Positions 24,736 to 34,654 of a DNA stretch of 64,000 nucleotides are shown here, in pieces. A program made the position numbers and the translations under genes. Position 1 is the first letter of the stretch; each line of letters opens with the position of its first letter. This DNA is from Planctomycetaceae bacterium (GTDB taxonomy: Bacteria; Planctomycetota; Phycisphaerae; SM23-33), in contig JAJFVE010000160.1 in assembly GCA_021371965.1 (NCBI GenBank), positions 6,176 through 70,175 on the forward strand, in the 5' to 3' direction. The notes beneath the pieces were generated by a model. It was not told the origin of the DNA, made no database searches, and was given only the letters and a program-made list of their open reading frames with translations.

Positions 24736-25557
24736 TCACGGACCAGACGGCCCGCCGGCCGGCAGGGTAGCCGGGGATTGCGCACCGGCCGGCTCGATGG
24801 GGAGTTGGACTTCGCTGTACTTCTGCCAGAAGAGCATGAAAGGAGAGTTGTAGGCCAGCACGCGCGGCGGGCCCGCCGGCCGCCAATGCGGGTGCGTACT
24901 GAGCCACTGGCGAAGGTCGGTCAGAGCGCGACGGAAGTTCGCCTCGCCATACGAACCTTTCCGTCCGACAGATACCACTTGAAGCCGCCGCTCGTCACCG
25001 ACAACAACGGCGCCGGCCTGCCCGGCCTGCCCCTGGCTGGTGCGGCGATAAAGGAATGCCATTGCCTGGGCGGAGTCCATCTTGGCCGGGTTTTCGGCGG
25101 CCGATGGGCTGTATTCCATTACTACTGGGGCAGTCATCGCGATCTGCTGGTCCTGAATGTGGCGGAATAGGACCATGAACTGCCGGTTGCGTTTCTCTGG
25201 GTCGCGAACCCAAGCCGACCGCACGGGCGGGTAGGTCTTGACCCGTATCAGCCCGGGCAGGGATGGCCGAGGCCAACCGTCGGGTAAAGGAGACTCCTCC
25301 TTGATCTGGAACTCCCGAGCTTCCTTTGCCTGCGCCAGGGCAGTTTCAAGAATGGCCCCACGGGCCTCCGGGGCAGTCCGGCCCGCCCGGTCGATCGCCG
25401 CCGTGAGGATCACAGCCGCGTCCGATTCCGCCGGCTCGGCTGCCAGTTCTGCCCGTACCCTTGCGGTTAGGTCCGCCTGCCCTATCGGCGACGCCGCACA
25501 GCCCGTGAAGACAACCACAACTCCAACGCACCCGATAAGCAGCAGCTGGGTTCCCAT
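24736..25557 (-). CDS. SOUL haem-binding-like lipoprotein
   Basis: A 273-residue exported lipoprotein. The signal ends in the lipobox [10 protein letters not shown]. After a helical spacer, residues about 110-260 resemble the SOUL/haem-binding family: [53 protein letters not shown] and [20 protein letters not shown]. The start at 25557 follows AGGAGATGCCCC; an upstream ATG adds seven residues without a better site. Members bind haem or other ligands; the role here is unknown. It is divergent from the fasciclin gene, with about 240 bases between the two starts. Confidence 0.75.
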   Translation of the reverse strand: MGTQLLLIGCVGVVVVFTGCAASPIGQADLTARVRAELAAEPAESDAAVILTAAIDRAGRTAPEARGAILETALAQAKEAREFQIKEESPLPDGWPRPSLPGLIRVKTYPPVRSAWVRDPEKRNRQFMVLFRHIQDQQIAMTAPVVMEYSPSAAENPAKMDSAQAMAFLYRRTSQGQAGQAGAVVVGDERRLQVVSVGRKGSYGEANFRRALTDLRQWLSTHPHWRPAGPPRVLAYNSPFMLFWQKYSEVQLPIEPAGAQSPATLPAGGPSGP

Positions 25558-25800
25558 GGGGCATCTCCTTATCAGCACAATTCTACGTTGCCTATATGGA
25601 TTCAGGATAGAAATCCTGCACGGCGGGCGCCGCAGGACTACAATACAACATTCGCCGCACAGGTCATCAGGCTCGAAGAGTCCGGAGGTGTTCCCCCGGT
25701 CTGGCTTGCCCCGGCCGGCAGTGAATTGCCTCGGAAGCGCCGGGCAAAAAGGTGGCGATGGACGTCTGTCGATAACGCCCCCAACGAGAGGAGTTTTCCC

Positions 25801-26982
25801 GTGTGCAAGAGATCAATGACAGGCGTGTTCGGCGGCATTATTGTGCTCTCCGTCATGGTCGCTGCCCGGCCGGCGGCGGCAGACGAGCCTCGTAAGGACA
25901 TCGTGGACACGGCTATTTCGGCGGGGTCATTCAAGACGCTTGTTGCCGCCGTTCAGGCCGCCGGGCTGGTCGAAACCCTCAAAAGTCCCGGACCGTTCAC
26001 GGTCTTTGCCCCGACCGATGAGGCCTTTGCCAAGTTGCCCAAGGGCACTGTCGAATCCCTTCTGAAGCCCGAGAACAAGCAGAAGCTGGTCGACATCCTG
26101 ACGCTTCACGTCGTAGCCGGCCGGTTGACCGCCCAGGAGGTTGCACGGTTGCCCCTTGCCAATACTGTCCAGGGAACCAGCCTTCTGTTTACCGCGACGC
26201 CCGGCAAGGTTACAGTCGATGGCGCCAATGTTGTGACGGCGGACGTGCTTGCCTCTAACGGGGTGATCCACGTGATCGATCGAGTCCTATTGCCAAAGGA
26301 TGTCGTGGAGACCGCTCGGGTGGCAGGAAAGTTCAAAACCCTGCTGGCGGCCGCCGCTGCTGCCGGCCTAGTGGACGCCTTGAAGGCACCGGGCAGTACG
26401 CTCACGGTCTTTGCTCCCACCGACGAGGCTTTCGCGGCGCTCCCGGCGGGGACAGTCGAAGACCTGCTGCGACCGGAGAACCGGGATCGCCTCGCGACCA
26501 TCCTCAAGTACCACGTTTTGCCCAAACGACTTGAACTGACGATCGACACAACACCAACCCTCCAGGGAGACAGCCTGCAAGTTCGTCCCACGGGCCCGGT
26601 CAAGGTTGAAGGGGCCACTGTCGTCCTGGCCGATATCAAGGCGACCAATGGCGTGGTCCACGTGATAGACCGGGTATTGATCCCAACCCTGCCAGAGCTG
26701 GCTCCTGCCCGAAAGGCAATGCGCGTGATCGAGTTGGCCATCGAACGCGGCGTGCCGCTGTTCAACTCGGGAAAGCCCGAGGCCTGCGCGGCGATCTACG
26801 AAGTCACCGCGCTATCGCTGCTCAGCGGGCATGCCACAGTCTTGGATGGGAATTCCCGAAAACAATTGAGCACCGCCCTGGCCGACATTCACAAGGATCA
26901 TCGGCCCATGTCCCAGGCGTGGACTCTCCGTCATGCGCTGGATGCCGTCTATGCGTCGCTGAGAAAGAGTGACGGCAAGTAG
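25801..26982 (+). CDS. exported protein with two fasciclin (FAS1) domains
   Basis: A 393-residue protein with an N-terminal signal peptide ([20 protein letters not shown]) and two FAS1 domains, at about 32-155 and 160-285: [33 protein letters not shown] and [12 protein letters not shown] in the first, and [14 protein letters not shown] and [12 protein letters not shown] in the second. FAS1 domains mediate adhesion at cell surfaces. The last 105 residues are an unrecognised domain. The GTG at 25801 is taken as start because GAGAGGAG is eight bases upstream; the frame before it lacks coding character. The first domain is nearly the same as the single-domain lipoprotein at 27488-28000, so the two arose by duplication. 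Confidence 0.85.
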   Translation: MCKRSMTGVFGGIIVLSVMVAARPAAADEPRKDIVDTAISAGSFKTLVAAVQAAGLVETLKSPGPFTVFAPTDEAFAKLPKGTVESLLKPENKQKLVDILTLHVVAGRLTAQEVARLPLANTVQGTSLLFTATPGKVTVDGANVVTADVLASNGVIHVIDRVLLPKDVVETARVAGKFKTLLAAAAAAGLVDALKAPGSTLTVFAPTDEAFAALPAGTVEDLLRPENRDRLATILKYHVLPKRLELTIDTTPTLQGDSLQVRPTGPVKVEGATVVLADIKATNGVVHVIDRVLIPTLPELAPARKAMRVIELAIERGVPLFNSGKPEACAAIYEVTALSLLSGHATVLDGNSRKQLSTALADIHKDHRPMSQAWTLRHALDAVYASLRKSDGK

Positions 26983-27487
26983 GAGCTCAGAAGGCAAGGA
27001 AGGATCAGATCATCCGGTCTGTAGGATTTGCCATACAGTGCCGTCCGCATCTACCATCCCGGTCTTATGACCCTCACAAAGTGCTTAAGTGCCGGATCGT
27101 TCCACCGGAGGCGCCCACCGACCTCGGGGTTTCGGCCTCGGAGGTCGTAGCCAGTTTGACCACTTGCGCGCCAAGGTGCGCAACTGCGTCAACTGGTATC
27201 TGTGGCGACCGTCTCTTGGTTATTGCCTTGCCATCCCTGGCTAGAGGCCACAGAAGCAAACTTGGGGGCGGTTGCATTAAGCAACGACGTGTGGAGATCT
27301 ACAAATCTCAAACGATCTGCTATATACATAAATTATGGCATAATAAATAGTTATGAACTATAGTCCTGACTCTTGGGCACGATGTGCTTGATAATCGGCC
27401 GATGCGCACCTACAAGGGACCAGAGAAAGCCGGATGAAAGAACCATCCGCGACCAACAGTCACTTTAGTTAAGACAAGGAGATGAAC
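26983..27487. other. intergenic region upstream of the fasciclin lipoprotein
   Basis: About 505 bases without a convincing gene; the frames at 27074-27350 on both strands lack ribosome sites. At 27311-27363 the sequence becomes sharply AT-rich (TATATACATAAATTATGGCATAATAAATAG) with a small palindrome TAGTTATGAACTA, and is the likely promoter region of the lipoprotein gene. AAGGAG at 27476-27481 is its ribosome site. Confidence 0.4.
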
Positions 27488-28000
27488 ATGAAACTCGGCT
27501 TACTGGCGTGCATGTGCATCGGGATGCTCACTATGACTGGCTGCGGGGGAACCCACTGTCCCTTGAGTCAACCTCCTCATCCAACTGCCCATCTGGATAT
27601 CGTGGATACGGCAGTGTCCGCCGGATCCTTCAAGACGCTGGTCACCGCGGTCAAGGAGGCGGGATTAGTCGAAACCCTCAAGAGCCCCGGGCCGTTCACT
27701 GTATTTGCCCCCACTGATGACGCTTTTGCCAAACTGCCTCACGGCGCCCTCGAGGGTCTCCTGAAGGATAAGGAGCAGCTCAAGGCCGTTCTTCTGTACC
27801 ATGTCGTTCCCGGCAGGGTGACGGCCTCTGACGTGGTCAAGCTCCACAGCGCCAAGACCGCTGGCGGAGCGGAAGTCCCCATTAAGGTTGAGGGCGGACA
27901 GGTGAGCGTCGGCCCGGCCAGAGTCTTGAAGACCGATATCATGGCGACCAATGGAGTGATCCACGTGATCGACACGGTGCTTATCCCGCCGGCGAAGTAG
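27488..28000 (+). CDS. single-domain fasciclin (FAS1) lipoprotein
   Basis: A 170-residue lipoprotein: signal and lipobox LTMTGCGG, a short Pro-rich linker and one FAS1 domain from about residue 36 ([65 protein letters not shown]). The ATG at 27488 is preferred to the one at 27482 because AAGGAG is then six bases away. It probably sits in the outer or cytoplasmic membrane and contributes to adhesion. It is followed by a strong terminator, so it is a single-gene unit. Confidence 0.9.
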   Translation: MKLGLLACMCIGMLTMTGCGGTHCPLSQPPHPTAHLDIVDTAVSAGSFKTLVTAVKEAGLVETLKSPGPFTVFAPTDDAFAKLPHGALEGLLKDKEQLKAVLLYHVVPGRVTASDVVKLHSAKTAGGAEVPIKVEGGQVSVGPARVLKTDIMATNGVIHVIDTVLIPPAK

Positions 28001-28025
28001 CAGTCCGCGGAAACAATCAGGCACG

Positions 28026-28066
28026 CCGTGCGGCAGGATCTTAGGGATCCGCCGCACGGTGTTTTT
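28026..28066 (+). terminator. rho-independent terminator
   Basis: CCGTGCGGC (28026-28034) pairs perfectly with GCCGCACGG (28051-28059); GGATC/GATCC continues the stem inward. TTTTT follows at 28062-28066. It ends the fasciclin lipoprotein transcript. Confidence 0.9.
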
Positions 28067-28105
28067 CCTTTTATCTGTCATGGCGAAGCGCCAAGGAGAA
28101 AAGCC

Positions 28106-28501
28106 ATGAAACTCAGCGAATACTTCCAGTCCTCTAACGGAACAGGCATCCTGGCTACCTCGAACTCATCGGGCCAAGTCGATGTGGCCATTTACGCACG
28201 GCCGCACTTTATCGACGAGCAGACGGTCGCATTCATCATGAAAGACGGGTTGAGCCACGAGAACCTCCAGTCGAATCCACATGCGGCATACTTGTTTGTC
28301 GAGCGCGGCGAAGGATACCAAGGCAGGCGGCTCTATCTCACGAAACTCACCGAGGAGACCGACCCGCAGAAAATCGACGCCCTACGGCGGCGACCACTGC
28401 CGGCCGAATGCAGCGCCGAGAGTGGATCTCGGTTCCTGGTCCACTTCCATGTGGATCGCGTGCGGCCGGTGGTCGGCGACGGTCAGGAGGCACGACGATG
28501 A
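28106..28501 (+). CDS. pyridoxamine 5'-phosphate oxidase-like protein, paralogue of 5274-5663
   Basis: A 131-residue FMN split-barrel protein, nearly colinear with the protein at 5274-5663: same start (MKLSEYFxS), GTGILATSNSSGQVDVAIYARPHF, VAFIMKDGLSHENLQSN and the end [34 protein letters not shown] precedes the ATG. Its stop overlaps the next gene by ATGA, so it is coupled to the DUF2892-tailed membrane protein. A second copy away from the redox operon suggests a more general flavin or cofactor role; the reaction is unknown. Confidence 0.8.
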   Translation: MKLSEYFQSSNGTGILATSNSSGQVDVAIYARPHFIDEQTVAFIMKDGLSHENLQSNPHAAYLFVERGEGYQGRRLYLTKLTEETDPQKIDALRRRPLPAECSAESGSRFLVHFHVDRVRPVVGDGQEARR

Positions 28502-29418
28502 TGCTGCCGTCACCACACTGCATGCGCAGGGTCGGCTTCGCTCTTGTTGTATGTGCGGTACTGGCTCTTCTGCCCAGCAGCCTCTTGGCTCACCAGCCTC
28601 GTATCGCCAGCAGCAGTGGCATGACGGACATCCGTCGGCCGGAAGTGTCGCAGGCGTTTTACGGAGAACTCATTGGCTCACCGGCTGAGTTCCGGATTCA
28701 GTCCGAACACGAATTCCGCCTCTACGTCGGGCTCCTGGTTCCGGACATTGCCGGGGTGCGGAAGGACATCTCTGCCGAAATCGTTCAGAAGACGTCAGAT
28801 GGAGCCAGATCCCTGGCAACATTGGATGGCACGGCGTTTCACTGGAAGCCGTTCTTCGAGCGATTCGGCGGCGACAACTACTTCTGGGGACCGGAATTCG
28901 AGGCCGATGGCTCTGGCCCGGACATGTCCATCAAGGGCCGGACGGTTCCAGGCGGCACCTATTTGATCCGAGTGTTCAGCCCCACCAACCAGGGCAAGTA
29001 CGTGCTGGCAACGGGCGACGTGGAGGTATTTCCAGTAGGAGAGATGCTCCACGCCGCCCGGATCATGCCGCGGCTCAAGGCGGAGTTCTTTGACAAATCG
29101 CCGCTGGAGATCATCCTCTCGCCCATTGGGTGGGGTTACATACTCGCTATCTACGTGCTGGTCTTCATTGCCGGTTTCGTCTACCGATTGCTGCTGCGAA
29201 GGCTTGCCAGAAATACCCTCCAGGGCAGAGCAAAGAACATCGGTGGCAAGGGGCGCCTCCTCAGAGCAGGCGTTGGTCTGGTGTTGCTGGTCTGGGCTGT
29301 CACCACTTCGTGGAATCCGCTGCTTCTGGCCCTGTCGGGCTTTTGCTTCTTTGAAGCGATCTTCAGTTGGTGCGGCCTTTATGCCGCTATAGGGAAAAGC
29401 AGTTGCCCCGCGTCTTGA
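28498..29418 (+). CDS. membrane protein with exported N-terminal domain and DUF2892-like tail
   Basis: A 306-residue protein. A signal peptide (RRVGFALVVCAVLALLPSSLLA) precedes an exported beta-rich domain of about 160 residues (FRIQSEHEFRLYVGLLVPDI, PGGTYLIRVFSPTNQGKYVLATG). A transmembrane span near 210-232 (GWGYILAIYVLVFIAGFVYRLL) is followed by a DUF2892-like pair of spans: GRLLRAGVGLVLLVWAVT and LALSGFCFFEAIFSWCGLYAAIGKSSCP, with the two cysteines typical of that domain. Starts at 28498 or 28501 are equivalent; AGGAGG is upstream. The function is unknown; DUF2892 is often associated with rhodanese proteins, and sulfane-sulfur genes lie nearby on the other strand. Confidence 0.7.
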   Translation: MMLPSPHCMRRVGFALVVCAVLALLPSSLLAHQPRIASSSGMTDIRRPEVSQAFYGELIGSPAEFRIQSEHEFRLYVGLLVPDIAGVRKDISAEIVQKTSDGARSLATLDGTAFHWKPFFERFGGDNYFWGPEFEADGSGPDMSIKGRTVPGGTYLIRVFSPTNQGKYVLATGDVEVFPVGEMLHAARIMPRLKAEFFDKSPLEIILSPIGWGYILAIYVLVFIAGFVYRLLLRRLARNTLQGRAKNIGGKGRLLRAGVGLVLLVWAVTTSWNPLLLALSGFCFFEAIFSWCGLYAAIGKSSCPAS

Positions 29419-29490
29419 TGACATGGTTGCCTGTCGCACGGTTTGAGTTGCCGGCATGACCGCAACCATGCACCGATACGCGCTCCGAGC

Positions 29491-29640
29491 TTACCTGCGG
29501 CGTAGCAGCGCCAGCAGGCCTCCGGCGAGGATGAATGACTGCGTCGTAGGTTTGGAAATGGCGGTTACGGCGAACTCGCAATTGTGGTCGAGGACGGCCC
29601 AAGGCGACGTTGGTAACGGTTGGTCTGTGCTTGAGGCCAT
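29491..29640 (-). CDS. short ORF with a PEP-CTERM-like tail (possible remnant)
   Basis: A 49-codon frame from the ATG at 29638-29640 to TAA at 29491. The last part, KPTTQSFILAGGLLALLRRR, resembles a PEP-CTERM sorting tail: hydrophobic span then basic end, but the PEP triplet is replaced by KPTT. There is no signal peptide. It is likely the 3' remnant of a lost surface-protein gene downstream of katG. The rest of 29419-29780 shows nothing else. Confidence 0.4.
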   Translation of the reverse strand: MASSTDQPLPTSPWAVLDHNCEFAVTAISKPTTQSFILAGGLLALLRRR

Positions 29641-29780
29641 GGTTCTGTTCTGTCCTGGTTGCGAGGCGTTCCCGTGACGCATTCCACGCCAAGGATTGCC
29701 GGGCCTCCGAGCCGAACCCGCGAAAGGCCATCTCGGTTCCCGCGGCTGTTGAAGAAAGCATCTTGGTTCTCTCTCCGCCA

Positions 29781-32114
<2,334 letters not shown>

Positions 32115-34130
32115 CTACTTGCCGCCTTTCTCCTGAACTGCCGGCAACTCGCTCCTGGCCGACCATTCGGACCAGCCGCCGTCATACCAGAGAACATTGG
32201 AGTAACCCAGTAGGTTGCGGATGACGAAGAAGGTCTGGCTGGCCTGGTGGCCGGTTCGGCAGTGCACAATCACTTTCATGTCTTTGGAGGGTATGAGCCG
32301 TGCATAGGCATTGGCCAGATCGTCGATGGATCGCAAGAGCGTCACGCCACCGACCGTCGTCACATCCTCGGTGTACGGGCGGTTCTTCGCCCCGGGGATG
32401 TGCCCGCCACGTGCCTCCTCGATCTTCTGGCCGGTGTAAAACTCCGTGGGCCTGACGTCGATGATTACGGTGTCCTTCCTGTCTAGATGCTCGCGAACCT
32501 GCCTGTAATCCACCGTAAACCTGTCCGGCGAGCCGATCGGATAGTCCGACGGTTCAACGGCCGGAAGATCCTTCGTGACAGCATGCTTCTCGGCCGTCCA
32601 TCGCGCGAAGCCTCCGTTCAGGATGCCGTATCGACTATGGCCCAGGCGGGCAAAGGCCATGGACACTAGCGTTGCGTCATGCGGCTTGTCATCCGGGACG
32701 ATCACCACCGTGTCCGTTGGGCGGATGCCCAGCAGGGACATATGCCTAGCCAGCACATCCGACGGCAAGAGCATGGACGACACCCCGCCGACCACACCAC
32801 GGAAGTGCTCCGGCGAGACGCACACGGAACCCTGGATGTGGGCGGTGTTGTACAGGGGTTGCTGCCGCACGTCCAAGACCCGCACGTCCTTCTTGCCGAG
32901 GTTCCCGGCCAGCCATGCCGGTTCGACCAGGCCCGGCAACTTCGGCGAGGTCGGCAGAGAGAGCGGAAGTTGGGCAACAGGCGTTGCGGCCGGGGCCTTT
33001 GCGTCGCCCATGAAGTAGTGCCGCCATGAGTTGATCTGCGCCGTCTGCTTGATGGAGAGCGGCTCTGTCCGCAGAGATGCAGGCTTCAGGACACGCTCGC
33101 GGAAGCCTTCAAGGCCATCCGTGAGCATATAGACGTTGGCATAGCCCATTCTTGCCAGAGCGTCCCGGGCCTGGGCCGGGTGCGTCATGCCGTTGGAGTA
33201 CAGCACAATCAGGCCTCTGTTCTTGTACGGGGCCAGAGCGGCGGGCAGACCGGCCATCTCGATGTTGACCGCGCCACGAATGTTGAAAGCCTCGAATTCC
33301 TCGGCTGGACGGATATCCACCAGAAACAGCCCGGCCTCGGCTGCCATGATCCGGTCGGCGAGTTCCTCCGGCTCCATGTGGTCCTTGGCCTCCGCTATCT
33401 GCGCCAGAAGAGCCGCCTCTGAGGGCGCGTGTGGGGTCGGTTTTTCCGTTGTCGGGCTGCCGCCGTCGATGGCCAGCAGACCTACTGCCAAGACAACCAT
33501 CGCCACGCTGAAGGCCTTCAGGAAGGGGCTTCGCCAGTAGACCCCCGTGCCCGCCACCCGCCGCTCGATGTACTCCGCGCCCCAGAAGCAGCCGATGGCG
33601 ACCAGCACGAAAATCGCGGCGAAGGACGCGGCCGACATTCCCAGCGACTGCCAGGCGAACTGGACGCCGCTGTCGCCCCAAGCATACAGCCCCTTGAGGA
33701 GGCCGAACATCTCGTTGAACAATATGCTGCCCAGAACCGTACCGCCCAGGAACACGGCGGCGTCCCATCGGCCCGAGGCCAGGCCCACCGCAGCCGTACC
33801 TGGGCACCAGGCCCCTACGACGAAACCCACACCCAGGATCAGGCCGCCGGCGATCTGGGCGCCATAGATGCTGGGCATGAAGAACAGTTGTTCCGCGTCG
33901 ATCCAGCCCAAGCCGCGGGCGTATAACAGCCCCAGCATTGCCACGATGACGGCGGTAAACATGACCTTCAACACCGCCATGTCGCGGAGGTAGAAGATGC
34001 CCGCCAGGCGTCGGGAGCTGCCGAAGCCGGCCCGCTCCAAGGCAAAGCCGAACGCCAGGCCGATGGCCAAGGCGGCCAGCATGGCAGTCGAACCCGCGAG
34101 TGCGTTGTTGCCAAAGAAAGTTTCAATCAT
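32115..34130 (-). CDS. YeeE/YedE membrane domain fused to three rhodanese domains
   Basis: A 671-residue protein. Residues 1-220 are a YeeE/YedE (DUF395) membrane domain like thiosulfate transporter subunits: FGFALERAGFGSSRRL, GFVVGAWCPGTAAVGLASGRWD. Three rhodanese domains follow. The first (FLVDIRPAEEFEAFNIRGAVNI) has LYSNGM at the active-site loop, and the second (VRVLDVRQQPLYNTAHIQGS) has VPDDKP, so neither has the catalytic Cys. The third has C624 in VIVHCRTGHQAS and should be active. It probably imports thiosulfate or sulfane sulfur and passes it to the rhodanese. The start at 34130 follows AGGAGGCAGTGGC and overlaps the next YeeE gene by eight bases. Confidence 0.85.
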   Translation of the reverse strand: MIETFFGNNALAGSTAMLAALAIGLAFGFALERAGFGSSRRLAGIFYLRDMAVLKVMFTAVIVAMLGLLYARGLGWIDAEQLFFMPSIYGAQIAGGLILGVGFVVGAWCPGTAAVGLASGRWDAAVFLGGTVLGSILFNEMFGLLKGLYAWGDSGVQFAWQSLGMSAASFAAIFVLVAIGCFWGAEYIERRVAGTGVYWRSPFLKAFSVAMVVLAVGLLAIDGGSPTTEKPTPHAPSEAALLAQIAEAKDHMEPEELADRIMAAEAGLFLVDIRPAEEFEAFNIRGAVNIEMAGLPAALAPYKNRGLIVLYSNGMTHPAQARDALARMGYANVYMLTDGLEGFRERVLKPASLRTEPLSIKQTAQINSWRHYFMGDAKAPAATPVAQLPLSLPTSPKLPGLVEPAWLAGNLGKKDVRVLDVRQQPLYNTAHIQGSVCVSPEHFRGVVGGVSSMLLPSDVLARHMSLLGIRPTDTVVIVPDDKPHDATLVSMAFARLGHSRYGILNGGFARWTAEKHAVTKDLPAVEPSDYPIGSPDRFTVDYRQVREHLDRKDTVIIDVRPTEFYTGQKIEEARGGHIPGAKNRPYTEDVTTVGGVTLLRSIDDLANAYARLIPSKDMKVIVHCRTGHQASQTFFVIRNLLGYSNVLWYDGGWSEWSARSELPAVQEKGGK

Positions 34131-34653
34131 GCCACTGCCTCCTGACCAGCCATGCCGCAGCATATCCGCCGGCGAAGACGCAGATGAGGAAGACCAGGCT
34201 GCCTGACAGCAACATTGCGCTGCCCGAAAGCGCCTGGCCTGAGGTGCAGCCTTGGGCCAATCGGCTGGCGAAGCCCGCCAGGACCCCGCCGATCAAGGCC
34301 AGCGCGACGCGCAACCGTCTTGAGGTCCTTCTGCCGCGTTCGACCTGGGACTTTACCCGCCGGGCCAGCACGGCCGAGAAGAGGCCGCCGAGGAATACCC
34401 CGGCCAGCATGAAGACCAGGTAGTAGTTGAGCGGCTTGCCGCCCCACGCGCCGAAGTACTCGCTGGACTTCGTGTGCGATGGCAGGATGCAGCCTTCGAC
34501 CCAGGCGCTCAGGCGAGCGATGCCGCCTGACGCACCAAGCCCCGCCCCGAGGATCAGATACGAGGCCAGCAGGGTCAGGCCCAGCAGTACGCCGGCCAGA
34601 TACGGATTCATATAAGGCTTGGGACTATCGTTCTTGGGCAATTGCTCATTCAT
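34123..34653 (-). CDS. YeeE/YedE family membrane protein
   Basis: A 176-residue membrane protein of the YeeE/YedE (DUF395) family: ILGAGLGASGGIARLSAW, VEGCILPSH, NYYLVFMLAGVFLGGLFSA, and ASRLAQGCTSGQALSG with the conserved cysteine used in thiosulfate transport. It is about half the length of a complete TsuA-like transporter; the other half may be the membrane domain of the following fusion gene, which overlaps it by eight bases. The two would form one transporter from split halves. Confidence 0.85.
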   Translation of the reverse strand: MNEQLPKNDSPKPYMNPYLAGVLLGLTLLASYLILGAGLGASGGIARLSAWVEGCILPSHTKSSEYFGAWGGKPLNYYLVFMLAGVFLGGLFSAVLARRVKSQVERGRRTSRRLRVALALIGGVLAGFASRLAQGCTSGQALSGSAMLLSGSLVFLICVFAGGYAAAWLVRRQWHD

Positions 34654-34654
34654 A

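Noticed and set aside
27074..27350. Overlapping frames in the fasciclin spacer
   Set aside because: No ribosome site, no GC-rich third positions and overlap on both strands.
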